Below, one piece after another: positions 48,920 through 59,253 of a stretch of DNA of 64,000 nt. Position 1 is the stretch's first letter, and the number at the start of each line of letters is the position of its first letter. The DNA comes from Xylogone sp. PMI_703. Lineage: Eukaryota; Ascomycota; Leotiomycetes. The stretch spans positions 2,418,001 through 2,482,000 of the forward strand of contig JAJTUQ010000001.1 in NCBI GenBank assembly GCA_021399445.1. The letters are read 5' to 3'. Made by a program: the position numbers and the translations under genes. The notes under the pieces were generated by a model. That model was not told the origin of the DNA. It searched no databases and worked only from the letters and a program-made list of their open reading frames with translations.

Positions 48920-49622
48920 TGCTCCACGACTAACGGATTATTCACCAACATGCCAGCAATGCTAAGAAAATTCACCGCCACATTTAATTCCCTGCTATTC
49001 TCATGTTTATAGTGAATGTCAGTGAGGTTCACTCTATCGTCATTATTTCATTTACAATGTCAGTAGCTGGATTCACTGCTTCACATTCACACTGCTGCAG
49101 GTACAGTTGAAACAAAATGATCCTTGGTTTAATAATATTGAACATCTTTTCAGTGAGGAGGTCGTATATTCATGGGGTGCAATAGTCATATTCAGTTTGT
49201 CTCCTTATGATGCGCATAATTTTATATATATAACTAATATTAGGAGATATATAGAAGCTCTAATCTAAATTTCAGGAAAGTATGGCTTTTAGGTAATAGA
49301 ATAGTAAAATGAGAAGAATTTCCATTTGATAGTTCTTATTTAATTAGCGTTGATAGTATTTATCGTCTCATGCAAAGGGTGGTGCCCATCTAGGTCTAGC
49401 TTACGTGTCCACGGAGTAGAAATCGACGCTATTATAAAACTTGCAATTATGCACTCCTAAGAGGCATTATCTTAAACGAGACCATGTTTACGTTTTGACT
49501 TGATAAAGAGATAGGTGAGGTTGTGCTTGCGGAATGAAATGTTTTACAGCAAATGGCTGTCAGCGTGGCTCACAGATCAAGTATGAAAAGGGAATATCAC
49601 AGGAAAGTTCAATAAACAATTC
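48920..49622. other. Intergenic, no feature recognised
   Basis: About 700 bases, increasingly AT-rich toward 49300, ending at the stop codon of the SDR gene. Nothing supported. Confidence 0.4.
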
Positions 49623-50679
49623 CTAAATGGAGAGACTTTTCCATACATCTGCTACCAAGCTCGCGCTCGAACCAGCAGGTACGAAGTTTCCGCTGTTAAG
49701 TGGTCCTGGGTCCCCAAACGTCTCCACCTTCCTCACGCCCCTCGCAATCTCCAGAATAGTCCCACCAACGTGCTCTTCCTTCTCCACGAGCTCTAGCATG
49801 ACCTCAGCAACAGCCTCAGGCGTCGCCCATTCAGGGTCAGTCTCCCCATTCTCGCCGAATGCCTTCATCTTCTCAGGGTGCTCAGTCCAGAGGGGTGTTT
49901 TAATCAGACCGGGCGCAACAGCAACCACTCTGATCTTGGGAAGTTGAGTCTGGCCAGCAGCTGCAGTTGGGGGAAACTCCAATGATGCTAAACTTCTCAC
50001 GAAGCCGGAAACTGCAAACTTGGAAGCCACGTAAATCGGAGTTGGAAATGCAGGAATTTGGCCTGCAACGCTAGAGATATGAACAATGCAGCCGGGTCTC
50101 TTTGATTTGATAAAGTGATTGATTGATAATTGGGTTACTCGAATGGGATGGGTGATATTTATATCTACAATTGCATATCGTGACCCCGATGGATCGTCCT
50201 TTGACGGCGGAGAACCCGGTGGATACCAAAAGTTACTGAAGGGCTGATATGTTTTAATGTCAGCTTTCCTGTTACTCACATCGCTAGCCTCTCATATATG
50301 GAATGAATTGAGAAGCCATTGTCCAGTTCTAAATCATGCCTGAAGGCAAGAGTATGAGGGGTCAGAATCTACTCACAGGTTCATATACTCCAGCTCCTGG
50401 ACATACAATGTCCACTCCGCCAAACTCTTTTACTGCTCTCTCAAACATCTGGTCCAAATCTTTCCATTCTCTAACATCTGTTTTCTGAAACACCGCCTTG
50501 GCTTTTGACACACCTGTGCCAGAGTGTTCGGATACCAGCCTCTCAGCTTCGGGACGCAGGGCAAGGTCCGCGATGAGGACATTGCATCCTTTGCTAAGAA
50601 GAAGAGATACAAAAGATAGATTTATTCCAGAGCCACCACCCGTAACTATTGCTGATTTGCCTTGCACTTGAAGAGCCAT
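49623..50679 (-). CDS. Short-chain dehydrogenase/reductase
   Basis: Two exons on the minus strand, 50679-50377 and 50243-49623, give 307 residues; the intron is 133 nt, long for this window. The Rossmann start is VTGGGSGIN, with Asn where the usual TGxxxGxG motif ends in Gly. DLAL-like LIADLAL suggests an NAD-type acidic residue, and CPGAGVYEP stands in place of NNAG. The catalytic motif is complete with Tyr and Lys in YVASK and an upstream Ser in HISSVAG. The proline-glycine-rich insert SNFWYPPGSPPSKDDPSG is seen in fungal relatives of 15-hydroxyprostaglandin dehydrogenase. A cytosolic NAD-dependent alcohol dehydrogenase role is likely; the substrate is unknown. Confidence 0.9.
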
Positions 50680-51280
50680 TATTCCTTTGGTGGGATAAGT
50701 AATTTCCTTCTATGTAACTAGAGAAACAGGTGGGTTTCACGTTATCGCAACTCAAGTAGGGAAGGCTTTTCAATATTTTTATAGACGCTTTTCTAACTAC
50801 TCCCCCTGGTATATTTCTCGCATTTTATTCTAAAAATGCTTACTGACTAGACTCTACTGCTTTTCCTTCCTTTCCTCTATGTCAAAAGTGGAACTGCGGG
50901 GTACTTCCCGCAGGGAAGGTTATCCGAGGCATGCGCGAGCATCCGAGCGTCGCGGGGCATTTTTAGCCCCGCTGCTGCAACGTCAAAAACATCCCAAGCA
51001 GATATCTGCGAGTTCAGCTCCCTAAGAAAAATGTGACATAGGAATACATCTTTTTGGTGTCAATATGTGGAAATTAGGTCAATTATTACAACATGCATTC
51101 CTTCAGTTTGAACTCCAACCTATGGGTGACGTCAAGGCTGTGCAAGAGTTTGACCTTAGGCAATTGTCACGTAATTATTATAAGGGCCGCCTCCAGTCTA
51201 TTTCTCTATAGCTTCTATATCAAGCTTCGTCCATCCCTCCAAACCATGCCACGCACCACCAAATAACTTCATCCGCAATC
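50680..51280. promoter_or_regulatory. Divergent intergenic region
   Basis: 601 bases between divergent start codons at 50679 (minus) and 51281 (plus). GC-rich island around 50930-50990. A very short upstream open frame (ATG at 51246, seven codons) lies in the leader of the downstream gene. Nothing else seen. Confidence 0.4.
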
Positions 51281-52335
51281 ATGGCTTGCGAGAAATATTC
51301 TCTGAGCTACTTTATACGAGATAATCCATCTGATAAAAATGTATTCCGATGGACACCAGATACTCTTGAGCGACTGGACTGTCTTTCTCCGGAAGTGATA
51401 TCAGAAGGGTCGATTCCTGAAGAAGCATCTGCCGAGCATGGCCAACTTCGTACCTGTGAGGAAGAACTCGACTATGCAGAAAGGGCGTACGACAGGATCA
51501 TCTATTCAGAGCGGAAAAGTGATCATGAAGATTCTTGGCACCTCCTGAATGCACTGGTTGGCTCGTTCAAAGATTCAGAAGGTCGCTGCATTCTTCGGGG
51601 TGGCAGGTTACTGAGTCCTCTGCATATTAACATCATTTCTGGGATTAACTTCTTTTAGCAAGTCACTCTTACTTTATCTCGGAAAGAAAGCGGCATCGCG
51701 AGTACCTATTCCTCTTCTTATTTGTGATGGCACTGGACTACCCGTTGCTGCTTCCATCGACCATTCCTCATGGAGGGACATCACACAGCGTTTCGATACA
51801 ATCTTTGATGTACGTAAAGAGAACAGAGATCCATTCGGATGCAAGTACTGGCCATGCGATGAAACTTCCATTCATCCCTATCATGTATGCATTATGATTG
51901 CAATGGCACAGAGGATAATGCGTGTTGCTTCAAAGAAACACAAGAAGGAACTCGAATCTGCTAAGGTATGTTACCGCGTTTCTTACGTTGAAACCGCTAA
52001 TCATGTTTGTTTTCCAGGTTCACTTCTTCGCCCCTTCCATCGATGCTAAAAGCATGATCCTTTACTCCGCAGAGATATCTCAAGAGTATCTGAAGAAATT
52101 CAAGGAGCCAGCAAAATTCACAGATGCTCAGCTCCATATCACTTCACGACAAGTACATCATCGTGATCTGGAAGATCTGAACAAAGTCAAAGATCTGTTC
52201 CTCTGGATGTATTTCAACCGTCAAATACTACATGACGCAGAGGAGGCGGAGCAAAAGTCAGTAGAAGTACCGCAGCAGCCACCTCAAGAGATTGCTGGGT
52301 CAAAGAGAAGTTTCGCAGATTTCTCCGAGGACTAG
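51281..52335 (+). CDS. Unidentified three-exon protein
   Basis: Exons 51281-51606, 51659-51965 and 52018-52335 join cleanly to 316 residues; both introns are 52 nt with GT..AG borders and pyrimidine-rich acceptors. I do not recognise the family. The N-terminus (ACEKYSLSYFIRDN) and the acidic first 90 residues are followed by a block that looks folded: RVPIPLLICDGTGLPVAASIDHSSW, then FDVRKENRDPFGCKYWPCDETSIHPYHVCIMIAMAQRI. Exon 3 continues with VHFFAPSIDAKSMILYSAEISQEYLKKF and a Gln/Pro/Glu-rich tail ending SKRSFADFSED. No signal peptide or membrane helix. The clean splicing and the length argue that it is a working gene. Confidence 0.75.
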
Positions 52336-54529
52336 GATCTTCGAAGGACACAGGATCATTATGACGGCGTTCTTTGATCATATGGATAGGCGTTAAAATG
52401 AAGTTACGGATATGGAGTTATCCTTGAAAAATCAAATCAGAGGCATGGTATCTCGGTATGTTACCACACTTTGGAATATGGCTAGGTTTATGGTGGGATA
52501 GGGTGGCTGTTAGGGGATGGACATCCCGGGGTGGTCGACAGCGAATCACAGGCAAGACGAAGGGTGTGCGCAGGTGTCTCTCATGCATTCCACAAACTAA
52601 ATCTTGTCCTCTACATCGTTAAGCTTAAGCTCTACTTTATACTGTACAATGGTCACGTGAATGTCCTAGGCGAGGTCCCTTCGCTGGGGCTGCATTCCCC
52701 CCTGGTGGGCGTAACACCCCCTTTACACCTGGCCCCTAACAGTGGCGTTCATCAGAATAGTTCCGGATAGTTATGGAATATCCAGCAGCAGTATCATCAG
52801 AGGATATTGCGATAGTGCACGTAATAGTACAGTTAAATTATGTCTTCTTGAAACTTTCCACAGCCCCACGTGCAATGTGCCATTATGTTGCTACCTAATG
52901 ATTACTGTAAGAACTGATAAAGCTAGTGCTTGTCACAAAACTGCACTAGATCAAATTGGGGTTAGGATACTTTAAACCCCTACAACTATGCCTAAGTAAG
53001 CGACGCGGCAGGCCTCAGGCCAGCCGAACCATTGCGCCATTGGAAAGACACGGCATGAAGTCAAGTGTGATTCGCAACTTGCATCAATTTTTAAATCTGG
53101 GGCATATTCTCAATCCATAGTGAATGGATCTCGAAATATTTGCAATATCAATTTTAGAATCATGATTATTATGTGCTATTGAACTTGTAACTTGAACTTG
53201 TGGTTCTGATAGGCTAACTTGGTCTGTGCTCGGATGTGCTAACCAGTTGCAGGATTAGGAGTTTTGTGCCTGACATTTGAGGTCTATGAACAAATCGGGC
53301 ATTTAGCTATCCTCACAGAAAATTATCATGTTTGCTGGCGCGGACTCTCTCAGTTCAAACTAAAAGACACACATCAGTTTGCTATGATATACAGTACAGC
53401 ATTGTTTACTTGTGTACGGCAAGATACAGTTCCTCCACTGGTACGATACAGTCCTTGAGGATGGTAGCATTGGAGTCTCAGACGGCCTCAGCCTCTGCAG
53501 CGACCAGGGCCATAGCCAAGTTCCTTCAAGCTTCTGGCCTGGTTTTGCGGGCAATGGCAGGTCGTTGGTGGAGACCGCGAAGGGGGAAAAGCCAGATCCA
53601 GACGGCGCTGCTTGGCATACAGGAGCCAGCGACTGCGTGGAATGGGTGACGACGATGATGACGCTGGAGATAATAATAAACGGTGCCTGGATGGATGATA
53701 TTGCCCGGGAGGGATACAGTTACTGGCAGAAGAAGATGGTGATGAGCAGGCACGCGCAAATGAACAAGCAGACACAGCAACGGCGACGCATGAAGAAGGA
53801 ACTTGATCGTGGTTTGTTTGCCCTGGGGGACAATCAGGAAGAACTGGACGGATTGGCTGTGGTCTGTTTCGTCGGTCTCTCTGCACAACACGCCGGCGTC
53901 GCGCAAGGAACCAGGACCAGGCGCCCTCAACTTCCACCAAACCTCCTTGTTACCCACTTTCTTCCCACTTCCACCGTCGCCGTTCCTTGCTCTTGCAAAC
54001 AAAATCTCTGATCTGTCCACGATCGCCCGTTCTTTTCTGGTTTACCCCTTCCACCGTCCTTCGTTCCATTATTTGTCTCCGTGACAGGTTGCGCCCGGCG
54101 ATCTTTGCTCTTCTCTCTTCTTCGCTCGTTGCAGACCACCGAGACCACCAAGACGGCCCAAATTCACATTCGCTACAGGAGCTCCATCCTAGCTCTCTCC
54201 TCTGCCTTGGCAACAGCTCCGAGAGCTTCATGACGCTTGTCTGAAAAACCCCTAGCACTCCTCCCTCTTCATTTCAATATTATCGCGCTGTTGTCCTAAT
54301 CCCTCGTTTCAACTCTCATCCTGCTGTTATTGCAGTATTTACTGTCCTCGAGAAGGCACCTTCGTTTGCTTAAAAGGAAGCATCATCCTCACTCGTTTTG
54401 TTAGCTTCCGAGTCGCGATCTCGACCCAAGCTTCAATTACCCCCCATAATAATTAATTCGCAGAAGACCCGATTTTTTTGAGATCGGCTTCGACTGAGAC
54501 GCACTTAGTAATTATCTAATCCATTTTTC
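52336..54529. promoter_or_regulatory. Intergenic region upstream of the GH72 gene
   Basis: 2.2 kb. Overlapping frames of 100-200 codons on both strands between 53330 and 54260 are explained by the low stop content there; they start at non-ATG codons or have no motif. The final 300 bases are pyrimidine-rich and form the likely leader of the GH72 gene. Confidence 0.45.
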
Positions 54530-55989
54530 ATGATGTTTTCCAGGTCGCTGGCGGCCCTGGCGGCCTTGTCCAGCTTGGCTGTCCCTGCGCTCGCTGCTCT
54601 ACCCTCGATCTCTGCTACAGGAAATAAGTTATTCGATACCAATGGCAAGCAATTCTTCATCAAAGGTATCTAGAATCATCTACCAAGCTTCCTTCAGGAA
54701 CTCCAACTGATATTTCCGTCACTTCAGGAATCGCATATCAGCTCACGCCTGATGACCCCCTCATTGACACGGATCAGTGCACTCGTGATGCCGAGCTCAT
54801 GAAGACGCTCGGCGCCAATACCATTCGCGTATACCACGTCGACCCGACAGGCGATCACGACGGGTGCATGTCCGCCTTGGACAAGAATGGAATCTACCTG
54901 CTCCTCGACCTAGACACCTTCGATACCGCCATCTCTCCCGTATGTGCTTTCTCTAATCCTTATCCTTCGTCTACGTCCATTTTCTAACTATGTCTGCAGG
55001 CTGATACCCACTGGGATCAAAGCCAATACGATGCTTTCGCCGCGGTTATGGATGGCTTCGCCAAGTATGACAACACACTTGGTTTTTTCATTGGAAACGA
55101 AGTCATTGCAATGAACAATCAATCGCTCTCGGCCCCTTTTGTGAAGGCAGCTGCTAGAGACATGAAGGCTTACCGAAATTCCAAAGGTTACCGTAACATC
55201 CCAATTGGATACGCCGCGGCTGATATTGCTGAGCTTCGGCCAATGCTCCAGAATTATCTGGCCTGCGGCGGGAACGCATCCGAGACCATCGACTTTTTTG
55301 GCCTCAATGCCTATGAGTGGTGCGGCAACGTCAATTTCCAGACATCGGGGTATGAGAACTTGAACACCTATGCTCAAGCTTACAACCTTCCGATCTTCTT
55401 CTCTGAGACCGGCTGTAATACTCAACCGCCTCGTACCTTCGATGACCAGGCTGCCATCTTTGGCCCAGATATGGTTGATTGGTGGAGCGGCGCCATTGTC
55501 TACGAGTGGATCGAGGAGGCCAACAATTATGGTCTCATCAGCTATGGTCCACCAGTCGATGCAACCGTTGTCGCATCTGGCGTCGATGGTGGCTTTACAC
55601 GCCGCGGAACCCCGACCCCGGTGGCTCCAGACTTCACCAATTTGCAGAGCCAGTGGGCTACATTGACTCCCACTGGAGTTGCAAAGTCCGACTATACTCC
55701 ATCTATCAGCACCCCTGCTTGCCCGTCATCCACACCAGGAGGCTGGCTCGTCAATGGAAATGTCGGATTGCCTACACTGGGCCAGACTGGAGGAGCTGCT
55801 ACTGTTACTCTAGCTTCTGCAAGCGTTACTGCTGCAGCTACAGATCCCACCGGAAGCACAGGTACAACAACTGGCTCTGCAGCAACCGCGACTACGAGCA
55901 AAAAGAGCAGTGCATCTGGCGGTAAGCAGCTGGTAGGCATGACCGCAGCTCTCGTGTCTGTGATGCTCGTCTTTGTTTGCTGGCTATAA
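54530..55989 (+). CDS. GPI-anchored 1,3-beta-glucanosyltransferase (GH72, Gas/Gel type)
   Basis: Three exons, 54530-54665, 54728-54939 and 55000-55989, encode 445 residues. A signal peptide ([20 protein letters not shown]) is followed by the GH72 domain: [42 protein letters not shown], and the two catalytic glutamates in FIGNEV (Glu150) and FSETGC (about residue 251). After [10 protein letters not shown] comes a Ser/Thr/Ala-rich stalk, and the protein ends in a hydrophobic GPI-attachment tail ([20 protein letters not shown]) preceded by a small-residue omega region (SSASGG). There is no cysteine-rich X8 module, so it belongs to the shorter group. The enzyme cuts and rejoins beta-1,3-glucan chains at the cell surface during wall growth. 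Introns are 62 and 60 nt. Confidence 0.95.
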
Positions 55990-56768
55990 GCAACATCAGA
56001 AATTACTTGAATCGTACGATGCTTCTCAAGCTGGGACTCTTAATGATATGACTTCTTGGTATATACGATCTCCATCGCACGTATAAAATTCTAGGTATCT
56101 AGATGAGGCGTAGGATGTATATATGTCTTCTCTTCTCAATACCCGGGGATTTTTTTTGCCCCATTGATTCGGATCTTCTACTTTGCTCTACATATTTGCT
56201 CCGTTGCAATGATGGGCAGACATACACGCCTAGAGCATTCGCATTCGCATGGCGTTCTTATTCATGGATTTGATTTTCCCGTTCTTTGATCTGGGAGTTG
56301 ACCAGCCGTTGCTTGGGTTGATATTGGGGTGAAGGAAACACGTTTTGCATGACCCAGGAGATGAAATGACGGTTACACTGACGGATCTGACCATACACGA
56401 GGGCTAGACATCTATACCTGAGCCAGGACTCTCCTGAAATGGAGTGAACGAGTATACGAAGGGATTTGGTTCGGAAAGGAAGAAGGATGTAATGATAGGC
56501 GATTAGGGCATAAAACCGCCAATGCAATTTATATATCAAGGCCCCAGGGGCTTTTCCTACAGAAATTATGTTGAAGTTCACGTGATCTGCAGATTTGATG
56601 ATGCCTCCTATATTCAGGCCTGTAAGGAATAGGAAGGCAGAGTAAGGCCCTCCCGCCAAGAATTAACATGCGGGACATACCTCGATTGAGGAATATGGAT
56701 AAGGTATGGTTTTTCGTATGGTTTTTCGTATGGTTTTCCATTACCCATGGTGGCCTCTAGCACCTTAG
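55990..56768. other. Intergenic, 3' end of the GH72 gene
   Basis: 780 bases. A minus-strand frame at 56258-56659 is open but has no recognisable motif and is not accepted. A 12-bp tandem repeat lies at 56704-56739. Confidence 0.4.
56704..56739. repeat. 12-bp tandem repeat, three copies
   Basis: The unit GTATGGTTTTTC is repeated three times in a row, the last with one difference. It lies about 30 bases before the possible small membrane-protein frame at 56769. Confidence 0.9.
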
Positions 56769-57209
56769 ATGGGTAACTTCACTTTTGTTTGCTATCACTC
56801 ATTCTATTGCTCTTCACTCGCGTGTTATATCCAACTTATAGCACGCTATTTTCTTTTCCTCGTGCAGCCTGGCCCATCAGTTCTTGCTAAAAAGGATCGC
56901 TCATTGTCAGAAGCGAGAGCAATGTTGGCAACGCTACTGGACATCTACGTGGAAGGACACTATTTCGTTCTCTCTTGTCTCCTTTTGTTTTTTGGTATCA
57001 TTCTATCTGCCTTCATATATTTCAATGCTCGGTGTGGCGCTCTGATAGCTGTCTTTATTGTACTTGGAAAGCTTTGCATCATCTTCAAGCGCGTCTTTTA
57101 CCTGGCTTTATCACTTGCTTTTCTTACCTGGTTGGCGGCAAAATATCTTCTGTCAAACGATTATCTCCTCACGGCAGAAGGAGTCAACCTCGCGGCCGAT
57201 CTGTCTTGA
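56769..57209 (+). CDS. Possible small membrane protein
   Basis: An ATG-started frame of 146 residues with two or three strongly hydrophobic stretches, including VLSCLLLFFGIILSAFIYF and ALSLAFLTWLAAKYLL. Its stop TGA overlaps the start ATG of the RGG-tailed gene by one base (TGATG at 57207-57211). Such overlap is unusual in fungi, so the stretch could instead be the 5' leader of that gene, or the two may be expressed from separate transcripts. No family recognised. Confidence 0.3.
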   Translation: MGNFTFVCYHSFYCSSLACYIQLIARYFLFLVQPGPSVLAKKDRSLSEARAMLATLLDIYVEGHYFVLSCLLLFFGIILSAFIYFNARCGALIAVFIVLGKLCIIFKRVFYLALSLAFLTWLAAKYLLSNDYLLTAEGVNLAADLS

Positions 57210-58965
57210 TGGCTGAACCGGAACATATAGCCCAGCTTGTTGCTAGAATCATGGATCTCTCAACAGACGCTGTTCCAGACCAAGCAGCTAAAAGCGAAGA
57301 CCAGGAGAAGAAGGTATCAGATTCGTCGGATTCCTCCTCAGCTTCAACAATCATTGCAGTCAAACCCACGGGCAAGCACTTAGCTCCTCCAATTGAGCCG
57401 TTTCCAACCACCCGTACTTCAGCAAACACAAACTTGCTTCCACCACCAAATCTCGCGGTTAGAATCCCACCAACACCACTTACACTTAGCAATAACAAAT
57501 CAGACTTCTTCCCACCTCCAGAATCACCACCAATAGCTCCGCATCATCGTATTGTGAACAAAGAAATAATAAAGAAACGATTCAAGCACGCTGAAAGGAG
57601 ACGGCCGTTTGCACAGAATGCATCTGCAAAGCTTCAAGCCATCGTTGGTATACGGAATGAGACGCCATTTCACGTTCCAGAAGCTCCCGTTCCGCACGCA
57701 GTTCTACATATGATGCGTCAGGCTCACAATCAGGATAACATCTACGCAAGAGGTGGCTTGTTGAACAGTATACGAGGTTATCCTAGGGGTGGAGCTCAAA
57801 GAGGAGGTAGCTATTGTAGTCCGATTAGCCCTCCCATTGGGATGCATGTCGTCAATAAGTTTACAGGTGCGGGATTGCGAGAGTTTCTGCTTACGAGAGG
57901 GAATGAGCTGCGATCAGTAAAGCTGGACTTGGCGAGTATTAGCTTCTATGACATTACTCCTGATATCAGGACAAATGAGGAGAGAAGTGTCATGCTGGCG
58001 CACTACGACAGTGTTGGATCGAGACGTCGATGTACTTATTATGAGGTTGATTTGTATGTGCATATCTTTGGTTCTGCCTTAACAGTGTGCTTGCTAACTT
58101 TTCACATAGACCAACCGTTCGCTACTCACCTCTCGCACCTAGTCAAGAGATCTATACTACAGAGCGTTGGGTCTGGTGTCTCATCACACGACCAATGGCC
58201 ACAATCGACCTTGACCCATCTATAAATCCATCTCAATCAGTCTCGGTCCCGCCAAACTTCCCCTCACCAATCCCAGTATCCTGGGTCGCTTTCGCAGCTC
58301 CTCAATCGCACATCACCACTTACCCAGAAACGTCCTCAGGATATAAACTCGGCGCCGCCAATCCAGGCTACAAGCCCGACCATCTCCTTGTCGATAAACG
58401 TCTCGAGCTAGATTTCTCGCACCAGGGAATCCCCCTCTTCGAATTCAGCAGCATGAACATCTTCACTGCCTCCAAGGTCTTCCCTTTCCTCGCAGCTAAC
58501 ATCCCTCTTCCCCCTTTCGACGAGGAAAACGACACGTATATGCCCTACACCGACGATGAATACGAAGAGATCCTCTCGCGCTGGGAGGAGAGCGAGGACT
58601 TCGCAAAGCGGGGTCGGCCAATTGATGAACCATTTGAGTTGCCCTGCCCAAACCAGGGTGAGTGGTGGAGTGCCTTTCACAAGGAACTGTCCGCGGACTG
58701 CAGAACCTGGGAGAAGATCAAGGCTGCGATGGGAAGGGGTAAGTGTAGAGTTGTCTGTCAGTGGGTGGAGAGACAGGAGCTTAACAACAGGGACGGAGAG
58801 GGTCATAATAATGGACGGGATCATAATAAGAGGGGTGGACATCGTGGTGGACGCGGTGGTTTTCGTGGAAGGGGGTACATGGGTCGTGGTAGGGGGTTCA
58901 ACAATCGGGGTGGACGATCTCAGATGAATCCGCGGCCGCACTCGAATCTTTCTCAATCTTTTTAG
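57209..58965 (+). CDS. RGG-tailed protein, probably nucleic-acid binding
   Basis: Two exons, 57209-58053 and 58110-58965, give 566 residues; the intron is 56 nt. The open frame extends 78 codons further upstream without a better start, and the ATG at 57209 opens the plausible MAEPEHIAQLVARIMDL helix. The first 150 residues are rich in Ser, Pro and Thr and look disordered. A conserved-looking core follows, with GAGLREFLLTRGNELRSVKLDLASISFYDI and ERWVWCLITRPMATIDLDP, then acidic DDEYEEILSRWEES. The C-terminus is a dense Arg-Gly-Gly box (about 525-555, with GGHRGGRGGFRGRG), usual in proteins that bind RNA or join RNA granules. I do not recognise the core domain. Confidence 0.8.
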
Positions 58966-59253
58966 ATGGCTAAGGAGTTTCATGGAATATTATGGAAGTT
59001 TCTCTGAGAATGGATCGGCGCATGGATAGGATTTCCTTCTATTTTGTATAAGTAGATTTTTTTCAAACCGGGCTTGATGTTACTGGAAGGGCAAATGGGC
59101 ATGATTTGTGGGAAAGGAACTTTATGATGGGATGAAATCGGTTTTTTACAATGCACGCATACATTCATGTATTCATGAGAAGCCTCAGTCCTATCCAATA
59201 GATTAGGTGAATATGCATCTACATTTGTTGTTTTGCCCAAAGGTTTAGTCTGG

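Noticed and set aside
53330..54260. Frames up to 199 codons upstream of the GH72 gene
   Set aside because: Open on both strands, no motifs; likely promoter and leader.
57184..57498. Minus-strand frame opposite the RGG gene
   Set aside because: Antisense shadow of a Ser/Pro-rich coding region.
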